DNA from: Nitrospirota bacterium
Lineage (GTDB): Bacteria; Nitrospinota; Nitrospinia; Nitrospinales; Nitrospinaceae
Length of the DNA stretch: 6,559 bases
Direction: 5' to 3'
Assembly (NCBI GenBank): GCA_003229345.1
Contig: QIDN01000101.1
Coordinates: forward strand, 1 to 6,559
Part shown: one piece after another, positions 1 to 5,466 of the stretch
Position numbering within the stretch: position 1 is the stretch's first letter
Layout of the letters: each line of letters begins with the position of its first letter
The notes under the pieces: model-generated
What the model saw: the letters and a program-made list of their open reading frames with translations, nothing else
The model's database searches: none
What the model was told of the DNA's origin: nothing
Translations under genes and position numbers: made by a program

Positions 1-1029
1 CTTCCTTTATATCAATGGATGCTGGGAATAGATTCAATTACATCCAACCTGACAAAGCTGTTTACATATTTCCTGGCAGGTGTTGCAATCATTTTCTCGG
101 TCACTCTGGTTAATCGATTTTTAACCCGGCTTAACTACTCATCAAAACCAATTTCAGTCTCTCTGGGGTTGCTATCGGCAAGCCTACTGTATTTACTACT
201 CAAATATTTTCCATTATTAGAGTTGCTTCGCCCTTTACCGCTGGTCATTCTATTATTAGTGATTTATTATTTCATCCGGGTTATTCGGGACAAAAATGCT
301 ACCGTGACAGAGCCGCTTGTATTATTTTCATTTTCCCTGTTCTCATTCGTTTTGCTTTTTAAAATCTTTCTGAATACCCATGTCTACCATTATGGGTTCG
401 CTCTCGCATTGCCAGCCACCCTTGTTTGTATTAGATGGACCTTATATGAATTTCCAAAACTTTCAAGCAAGTCCTCCGGCTCGGCTGATTTTTATCGAAG
501 TACAATGGTAATGCTTGGCCTGATAGTAATAGCGAATCACGTTTGGTTTGGTTATCAGATGCACCAATTCAAGGGCTCTCCCGTCGGGTCAGGACAGGAT
601 ACTCTTCTGGATTATCATCCGGAGCTGGAACCCCGCGCTCCGGTAGTTTCCGCTACTTTGAAATATATCCGGGAACACACTGACCCCGGTGCAGAGATAG
701 TACCTATTCCATTTGGCAATATGATCAATTATATGACCCGGCACCACAACCCTTTAAGGGTTCACACCATCAACCCTGTCGAAGCCAGAATTTTCGGGGA
801 AGAACAATATCTGAATGAAATCAAAGCCGCTTTCCCAGAATACATTCTTTTTCTTGATGTGGATTCCTCTCGTCTTGGAGCCCAATATTTTGGAAGGGAT
901 TATGCGCAAAATATTTACCAGTGGATCCAAACTCACTATTCTCTTCAAAAACAGTTTGGGCAGCCTCCCTTTCAGGGAAAGGGATTTGGCATTCAATTAT
1001 TAAAAAAAATATCCTCTACCAAACAATGA
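1..1029 (+). CDS. GT-C-like multi-pass membrane glycosyltransferase, C-terminal part (5' end outside window)
   Basis: The reading frame is open from base 1 to a TGA at 1027-1029, giving 342 residues. The first ATG inside it (19) is probably internal, because the N-terminal half carried by the downstream paralogue is missing here and must lie left of the window. The visible part begins with hydrophobic segments, a LLELLRPLP motif at 217-243 and further helices, one ending in THVYHYG (about 376-396). A soluble tail of about 155 residues follows, with an NYMTRHHNP stretch (about 727-753) and FGRD...IYQWI near the end. The tail probably faces the periplasm. Each of these blocks recurs in the next gene, so the two are paralogues. 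By analogy with GT-C enzymes it would transfer a sugar from a lipid-linked donor, but the catalytic first loop is not in the window and the substrate is unknown. An A8 run lies 17 bases before the stop. Confidence 0.8.
   Translation, partial: LPLYQWMLGIDSITSNLTKLFTYFLAGVAIIFSVTLVNRFLTRLNYSSKPISVSLGLLSASLLYLLLKYFPLLELLRPLPLVILLLVIYYFIRVIRDKNATVTEPLVLFSFSLFSFVLLFKIFLNTHVYHYGFALALPATLVCIRWTLYEFPKLSSKSSGSADFYRSTMVMLGLIVIANHVWFGYQMHQFKGSPVGSGQDTLLDYHPELEPRAPVVSATLKYIREHTDPGAEIVPIPFGNMINYMTRHHNPLRVHTINPVEARIFGEEQYLNEIKAAFPEYILFLDVDSSRLGAQYFGRDYAQNIYQWIQTHYSLQKQFGQPPFQGKGFGIQLLKKISSTKQ
1002..1009 (+). other. A8 run containing an in-frame A_AAA_AAA slippery heptamer
   Basis: Eight A residues encode the two AAA lysines of the LLKK tail of the first glycosyltransferase. 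In that gene's frame bases 1002-1008 read A_AAA_AAA, a canonical -1 slippery pattern. After a -1 slip the ribosome would read AAT ATC CTC TAC CAA ACA and then enter the second gene's ATG in its own frame without meeting a stop. A purine-rich AGGGAAAGGGA lies at 974-984, 17 bases before the heptamer, somewhat farther than in known stimulators. I see no strong downstream hairpin. The pattern is visible in the sequence; use in recoding is unproven and chance is quite possible. Confidence 0.35.
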
Positions 1030-2885
1030 ACCCCGCCGTTTCAAATTCATCCATAACCCACCTTAAAAACCTATTGGTGCGATTTTCCTGGGGACCGTGG
1101 TTGCTTATTGCTGCAGGAGCACTGATGACCAACATCAGCTGGTTGAAATGGCCGGATTTGGTGATTGATTTTGGTGAGCAGGCCTACATCGCCTGGCGGA
1201 TTTCAGAAGGAACTGTTCTTTACAAAGACATCGTATATTTTTACGGTCCACTCTCCTCCTACGTTCACGCGCTTCTATTTAAATTATTCGGCCCGCAACT
1301 GATCGTACTGATGATCTTTAATCTCATCCTGGTGGCGGTGTTGACCGCTTTGATTTACAGGCTGTTCCTGTTTATGGGGTCCCGCCTTTCCGCCACGATA
1401 GCCGGATTGACTTTCCTGACCGTCTTCGCTTTTGCCCAATATTTATGGATGGGAAACCATAACTTCATCTGCTCCTACGTGTATGACGTCACTCATGGAA
1501 TTTTTCTGAGCTTTCTTGCCGCCGGACAATTCGTAAAATTCGCAAAAACCCGCGAAAGAACTAAATTGCTACTCTTGGGATTGCTCAGCGGGTTGGTTCT
1601 GCTAACTAAAATTGAAGTATCATTGGCCTGGACGATCGCCATACTTGCCGGATTGGTTTTGCTATTTATAACCTGGAATTTAACTCTCCGTGAATGGTGG
1701 AGCTACTCGGCTTTGTTTTGCCTTGGGCTGTTCTTTCCTTTTCTGATGTTCACTTTTTATTTTGCATACCATATGGGCTGGAGTCATGGACTGCAAGCGA
1801 TGCTCGGCCCCTGGACTTATGTGTTTTCAACAGCCATAGGATCTCTCACGTTTTACAAGGGCGTCATGGGAACCGACGCCCTGGGTGAAAACCTGGCTCT
1901 TATTTTAAAATATCTTTTTTCATGGACGCTGTTTTTGGTGATTTTGGGAATCCTCAATCAGGCATTGCGCCGGCCTCTGGCACGCTCTCCATTACTTGGA
2001 ATACTCGCGATCATTCTGTTCCTCTTGGGGCTGCAAACCTTTCAAACACTCATCCCCTGGTTGGAATTGTTGCGGCCCCTGCCCTTTATCATGTTGGGCG
2101 CCGCCATCGTTTTAACTTTCAAATTCTTGAAAAGAGATCACGATTCTTCAGACCCCGTACCAACTTTGGCTTTAACAACGCTGACAATATTCTCGACCGT
2201 ACTTTTGTTAAAAATATTTTTCAAAACCCACGTTTATCATTATGGAACCGCCCTGGCCATGCCGGCCACTTTAATTTTCTTTAAGTTTTTAATTGATGAC
2301 TTGCCAAATAAACTTAAGGAGTTCTCCGGAAACCACCGGTTTTTCAAGGGAGTCATTGTCGCAGGAATCAGCCTGTTTGCATTCAATCATTTTTTAGTTT
2401 CCGCGGGGTATTACGCCAAGAAGGTTTTCCCTGTGGCTTCAGGAGGAGATACCATTGTCAGTTATAATCCAGAAATTGCACCTCGGGCACTGTTTTTCCA
2501 GATCACCCTGGATATCCTCAATAAAGAAATGAAGGAGGGTGAAACATTAGCTACCTTTCCTACCGGCACCCTGCTGAATTATCTGGCGCGAAAAGAAAAT
2601 ACCATAGACAGCATCAGTTACAACCCGGGAACCTGGAAGTTACTCGGCGAACAGCGAGTTCTCAAGAATTTACAGGCCACGCCTCCAACCTATATCGCGA
2701 TTGTGTATCACGATTTTCTTGAATTCGGTTATCGCTTTTTTGGGAAGGATTTTGGACAAGATATTTACCAGTGGATTTCAGAAGATTACGCTTCATTCAA
2801 ATTGATCGGGAAAGATCCCGTAAAGGGAGAAGGCTTTGGAATCCATCTGTATAAATTGAAAACCGCCTCTTCAGTTCAACCCTAG
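1026..2885 (+). CDS. GT-C-like (GT39/ArnT-like) multi-pass membrane glycosyltransferase, tandem paralogue
   Basis: A 619-residue protein starting at the ATG that overlaps the previous stop as ATGA, so translation is probably coupled; no good Shine-Dalgarno precedes it. The frame stays open upstream to 921, but that part lies inside the paralogue and is not a plausible N-terminus. After the first helix (about 25-40) comes a loop with IDFGEQAYIAWRISEG, then LYKD and FYGPLSSY. This D..G..A.R...G..LY.D...P pattern is typical of the first periplasmic loop of GT-C enzymes, where an acidic residue (here Asp49) is catalytic. About twelve more hydrophobic segments follow to about 459, with LELLRPLP near 346-353 and KTHVYHYG at 400-407. 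A soluble tail (about 462-619) ends with FGKDFGQDIYQWI and GEGFGIHLY. Transfer of a sugar from a polyprenyl-phosphate donor to an envelope glycan, lipid or protein is inferred from the fold; donor and acceptor cannot be read from the sequence. Confidence 0.82.
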   Translation: MNPAVSNSSITHLKNLLVRFSWGPWLLIAAGALMTNISWLKWPDLVIDFGEQAYIAWRISEGTVLYKDIVYFYGPLSSYVHALLFKLFGPQLIVLMIFNLILVAVLTALIYRLFLFMGSRLSATIAGLTFLTVFAFAQYLWMGNHNFICSYVYDVTHGIFLSFLAAGQFVKFAKTRERTKLLLLGLLSGLVLLTKIEVSLAWTIAILAGLVLLFITWNLTLREWWSYSALFCLGLFFPFLMFTFYFAYHMGWSHGLQAMLGPWTYVFSTAIGSLTFYKGVMGTDALGENLALILKYLFSWTLFLVILGILNQALRRPLARSPLLGILAIILFLLGLQTFQTLIPWLELLRPLPFIMLGAAIVLTFKFLKRDHDSSDPVPTLALTTLTIFSTVLLLKIFFKTHVYHYGTALAMPATLIFFKFLIDDLPNKLKEFSGNHRFFKGVIVAGISLFAFNHFLVSAGYYAKKVFPVASGGDTIVSYNPEIAPRALFFQITLDILNKEMKEGETLATFPTGTLLNYLARKENTIDSISYNPGTWKLLGEQRVLKNLQATPPTYIAIVYHDFLEFGYRFFGKDFGQDIYQWISEDYASFKLIGKDPVKGEGFGIHLYKLKTASSVQP

Positions 2886-2906
2886 TACGATTATGGCTCC
2901 GCAAAT

Positions 2907-2933
2907 ATCATCCCTCCGGCCCGGATGATTTTT
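2907..2933 (+). terminator. Candidate intrinsic terminator of the glycosyltransferase pair
   Basis: ATCATCC (2907-2913) and GGATGAT (2923-2929) form a perfect 7-bp stem with a nine-base loop, followed at once by TTTT (2930-2933). It lies 22 bases after the stop of the second glycosyltransferase, where a + strand terminator is expected, and it overlaps the stop codon and last codons of the convergent acyltransferase gene. The stem is short with only three G-C pairs and the T tract is brief, so it may be modest in strength. On the opposite strand the stem is followed only by ATTT, a weak terminator at best. Confidence 0.5.
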
Positions 2934-3696
2934 CGACGGAAAGGTTTGCTATTTCCTGATATTTTGCGCTGATGAGAGCCCTGCTTTTTTCTGCCAAGAC
3001 CCGGCGGTCGGTTTCTCCCGTTACTTGAGGTAAAACCCACACTTTAACATTTAAGCGGGGATGCATTAACAAACGCTTTATATTTCCCACAAATGAAATT
3101 CCCTTGGGCCAGCATGCCACCGAAGGTTCTCCGGCGTCACAATAACGGACCATGACAGGGATAACGGAACTTTCTGCCTGCACCACCGCCTCGAATGGGG
3201 AAGAGTTAAAATGCTCCACCTGATGTCCCGACCTGGCTCCCCCTTCCGGAAACACGACTACGAAATGTCCGGACCGCAAGCGAGCGGTGATGGCTTGAAC
3301 CATGGCCGTCAACCCCCTTCGCCGGGTTCGGTCAATATAAATTGTATTCGCGATTCGGGTCATGTATCCGGCCAAAGGCCATGTTCGAACATCGCTTTTA
3401 GAAACAAAAGACATCCTGAAGCACGCCGCCATCACAAAAATATCCACCGAGCCGACATGATTGGAAACAATCAGCCCTCCGTGATCAGGCTGTTCGACCG
3501 AACCCACCCGCTGAATACGAACACCCATCACCCAACAACACAATTTGCCCCACACCTGCATGACGCGGGCAATCATCGTATAGCGGACGTTTTGGAAAGG
3601 GCTCAACACAATCAACGTCGCCAAACCCACCAAACCCATTGCCGGCTGAATGAGCAGCAAACCGGTTAGTCTGTAGATCAAACGAAAATAACGCAT
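2908..3696 (-). CDS. PlsC-family lysophospholipid acyltransferase (1-acylglycerol-3-phosphate acyltransferase-like)
   Basis: A 262-residue protein of the usual size for PlsC-like enzymes, which move an acyl group from acyl-ACP or acyl-CoA to a lysolipid at the inner membrane. A hydrophobic N-terminal segment (about 9-32) would anchor it. The acyltransferase blocks appear in order: NHVGSVD with the catalytic H80-x4-D85; IYIDR at 119-123, matching the usual FIDR; VFPEGGARSG at 148-157 in place of FPEGTRS, spaced like the FPEGTTSDG form of OlsA/hemolysin-type relatives; and VIPVMVRY at 178-185. HFNSSPFEA at 162-170 also resembles that subgroup. I chose ATG 3696 because AGGGAAG (3712-3706) precedes it by nine bases and the anchor then begins near residue 9; a longer form from 3762 would run into the preceding gene. 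The start lies 16 bases after the split hydrolase gene. Acceptor could be lysophosphatidate, lyso-ornithine lipid or another lysolipid. Confidence 0.87.
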   Translation of the reverse strand: MRYFRLIYRLTGLLLIQPAMGLVGLATLIVLSPFQNVRYTMIARVMQVWGKLCCWVMGVRIQRVGSVEQPDHGGLIVSNHVGSVDIFVMAACFRMSFVSKSDVRTWPLAGYMTRIANTIYIDRTRRRGLTAMVQAITARLRSGHFVVVFPEGGARSGHQVEHFNSSPFEAVVQAESSVIPVMVRYCDAGEPSVACWPKGISFVGNIKRLLMHPRLNVKVWVLPQVTGETDRRVLAEKSRALISAKYQEIANLSVEKSSGPEG

Positions 3697-3698
3697 CG

Positions 3699-3712
3699 CT
3701 TCCAGCTTCCCT
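3699..3712 (-). promoter_or_regulatory. Ribosome binding site deciding the acyltransferase start
   Basis: On the minus strand AGGGAAG (3712-3706) lies nine bases before ATG 3696, and a second purine patch, GGAAG (3703-3699), is only two bases from it. The first has the better spacing. This favours ATG 3696 over the upstream in-frame ATG at 3762. Confidence 0.5.
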
Positions 3713-4518
3713 TTAAAAATGTTCCGGGTTTTTCTTTTTGAGTCCCAGCATGTCCGACCCAACCACCTGCCTAAACTCTTCCCAATAAGACCTTATCATT
3801 CCAGCCAGGGTGATTTCTCTGGTCATATTAACACCCAAAGTTTCCAGTATGGGCTTTGCCACGTGGGACCAGGCGGAGTGCGCACGCAACCACCCGTAGT
3901 GGATTTTGTCAAAACCCAGGTAACTATTCATTTCAGGAATCAAATGGCCGTACCTGCCAGTGGATTCCTTTAAAAACCGGTTGACCTCGATAATGCCTGC
4001 AGTCGCCTCATCATAAGTAACCGTAGAGTGGGGAAACAACAACGAGCGAAGAATACAAAACCGGATCGGATGATTCCTTTTTCAAAAGCCCCCGGTAGCG
4101 TGGTGTAAAAAATCTCCGCATGGATTGACTGCAATCTGGAGAACACCTGCTGAAGGGTCTCAAGTATCTTCTCAGTCGACACGCCATACATTATATCGTT
4201 GCCAATATCCGTAACCAACGCGACCACCCGATAGCCGGATTCAGATTTGTCGCGCGCCACCTCAAAAATATCACTGGTATAAATCGGGGGATAGGATACA
4301 TTCAACAATCCTCCGGAAGCGCAATATGCCCGACCGGGGCCGGAGGCAATCAACACTTCGACCTTCCGGGGATACAGGCAGGCCTTCATGTGTCTGGCAA
4401 AAGCGAAACATCCGCGGGACAGATTACTGGCTCCCAGCAAAATCAGCAAGACCGGGGGACCCTGATGCAATGAAGATACTATCGGGGATTTTTTACTTAA
4501 CTCAGAGGTCATGGGCAC
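3713..4518 (-). pseudogene. SGNH/GDSL-type hydrolase, split by a -1 frameshift near 4078-4082
   Basis: Two overlapping frames together encode one protein of about 268 residues. The first, from GTG 4518 (or ATG 4512), holds LLGASNLSRG with the likely nucleophile Ser31, a glycine-rich SGPGRAY block (59-65) and TDIGNDIMYG with Asn107, matching SGNH blocks I-III. It then drifts into unrelated sequence and stops near 3970. The second frame takes over with ILRSLLFPHSTVTYDEA and contains FDKIH (about 3913-3899), a block V DxxH with the catalytic Asp and His. The switch fits best at GAA AAA GGA, where an A5 run (4082-4078) re-read by one base, or one missing A, restores the frame. The first product alone lacks Asp-His; the second lacks the nucleophile. 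Both halves look well preserved, so a recent mutation, a sequencing error or recoding are all open. Substrate is unknown; no signal peptide is obvious. It lies 75 bases after the protease gene and 16 before the acyltransferase. Confidence 0.72.
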
Positions 4519-4581
4519 TCACTCAAGCAACCTTGGGTAATGTCTCTAGCAACTTTAAAGGGATCGGGAAGGTCGGTTGGA

Positions 4582-4623
4582 TTGCCGAAAAATCTAGGGA
4601 TAGGAACGGTATTTTTTCGGCAA
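4582..4623. repeat. 11-bp perfect inverted repeat around the protease stop codon
   Basis: TTGCCGAAAAA (4582-4592) pairs exactly with TTTTTCGGCAA (4613-4623) across a 20-base loop that contains the TAG stop (4596-4594) and the final codons of the protease gene. The T run lies within the stem rather than after it, so this is not a classic intrinsic terminator. On the minus-strand transcript it would form a hairpin at the end of the protease coding region, before the hydrolase gene. A 3' stabilising, processing or attenuating hairpin is possible; the role is inferred. Confidence 0.5.
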
Positions 4624-5466
4624 GTTGACCTGGTCGGCTCTTTTGTCCAAGGCCTCGTGTAGTTTTGCATAATGGGCGATCATCTTTCTGGAATTATGAT
4701 ACTCTTTCGCACTCATCATGTATTTATTAACGTAATGTCGAAGTTTGCGCATATTTTGAACATAGGTTTGATATTTGTTTTTCCACCATGCCTCATTATG
4801 CCCGTCCCACAACTCCTCCCCTCTCTCTGCGGTAGGCTTGAGAAGCATTTTAGAGTTTTCACGGTCTATCTCCACCTTGAATTCGCCCAGAAAACTCATT
4901 CCCAACAAACCGTCTACGTTTCCAGTGAAATTGGGATTGGTGCTGGCTTCCAGTCCAAACACTTCGGCCTTTCCAATTTTGAGGGACTCTAGAACAAATA
5001 GCGGGCTTTCAACCTTTCCTCCCGCGGTATTGAAACTCATTAACGGAAAATCTTTCTTATTATTAATTCCGAGTTGTTCGCCTAATCGCTCAGACAATAT
5101 CACCATCGTCGCGCCGGTATCCACCATCAGGTTGGCTTTGATGTTCCCATTGATCTGCACCTCCACAATAAAATGCCCCTTGTAGGGTTTGACCGGAATG
5201 GCATAGCTGCTGGATTGCTTTTCTGGATAGATCAGTTTCACCGGGTCCGAAGTCTCGGCCGGGGCGCCCTTCATGGTTTTCAGTTCGCCTTTTTTCCGAT
5301 ACTGGGGAGGGATTTTGGAAAGATTATCAGTAAAATGCGTTTTACCGTTCTCATCTTTCCATTTGTAAATCGCGGAGTGGGAGGGAGATGCCAGCATCAA
5401 AACAACCAATACACCTAAAGCGCAGGAGCACTTAATCCATGGACTCAAAGGACATTGGTTTGACAT
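4594..5466 (-). CDS. Secreted DUF4124 / retropepsin-like aspartic protease-family protein
   Basis: A 290-residue protein from ATG 5466. This start has GAGAG (5477-5473) six bases upstream; ATG 5472 is a close alternative. A signal peptide is likely: a hydrophobic CALGVLVVLMLA (15-26) ends at SPSHSA, with cleavage near residue 32. Next comes IYKWKDENGKTHFTD (33-47), a DUF4124 domain. The protease domain spans about 98-211, with VDTGAT (115-120, Asp116 the likely catalytic residue) and DGLLGMSFL (185-193), the hydrophobic-hydrophobic-glycine part of clan AA. Only one DTG is present, so an active enzyme would be a homodimer like retropepsin. A charged, aromatic-rich, probably helical tail (about 218-290) follows, which I do not recognise. 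Its 5' end overlaps the ftsK 3' end by 35 bases, suggesting translational coupling. A periplasmic processing role is inferred; some relatives may bind without cutting. Confidence 0.85.
   Translation of the reverse strand: MSNQCPLSPWIKCSCALGVLVVLMLASPSHSAIYKWKDENGKTHFTDNLSKIPPQYRKKGELKTMKGAPAETSDPVKLIYPEKQSSSYAIPVKPYKGHFIVEVQINGNIKANLMVDTGATMVILSERLGEQLGINNKKDFPLMSFNTAGGKVESPLFVLESLKIGKAEVFGLEASTNPNFTGNVDGLLGMSFLGEFKVEIDRENSKMLLKPTAERGEELWDGHNEAWWKNKYQTYVQNMRKLRHYVNKYMMSAKEYHNSRKMIAHYAKLHEALDKRADQVNLPKKYRSYP

Noticed and set aside
921..1025. An upstream ATG at 921 extending the second glycosyltransferase by 35 residues
   Set aside because: The extension lies wholly within the coding sequence of the first paralogue, encodes no helix or family motif, and ATG 1026 overlapping the stop is a typical coupled start. 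The open frame matters only for the slippage idea.
3211..3669. A 152-codon + strand open frame
   Set aside because: It is antisense to the acyltransferase, whose family motifs are clear, and its product is a low-complexity mix of His, Pro and Asn with no recognisable domain.
3697..3762. A 22-residue N-terminal extension of the acyltransferase from ATG 3762
   Set aside because: It overlaps the end of the hydrolase reading frame, is hydrophilic and basic, and has a poorer start context than ATG 3696.
4076..4084. Programmed -1 frameshifting as the main explanation for the split hydrolase
   Set aside because: The site reads T GAA AAA in the zero frame, so the P-site tRNA cannot re-pair well, and no strong stimulator is visible. 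Mutation or sequencing error is simpler.
4519..4593. A promoter for the hydrolase gene in the 75-base gap
   Set aside because: I could not find a convincing pair of -35 and -10 boxes on the minus strand; readthrough from the upstream genes is as likely.
4326..4628. A 100-codon + strand frame crossing the protease-hydrolase gap
   Set aside because: Most of it is antisense to SGNH block I-II coding sequence; no ribosome binding site or domain supports it.
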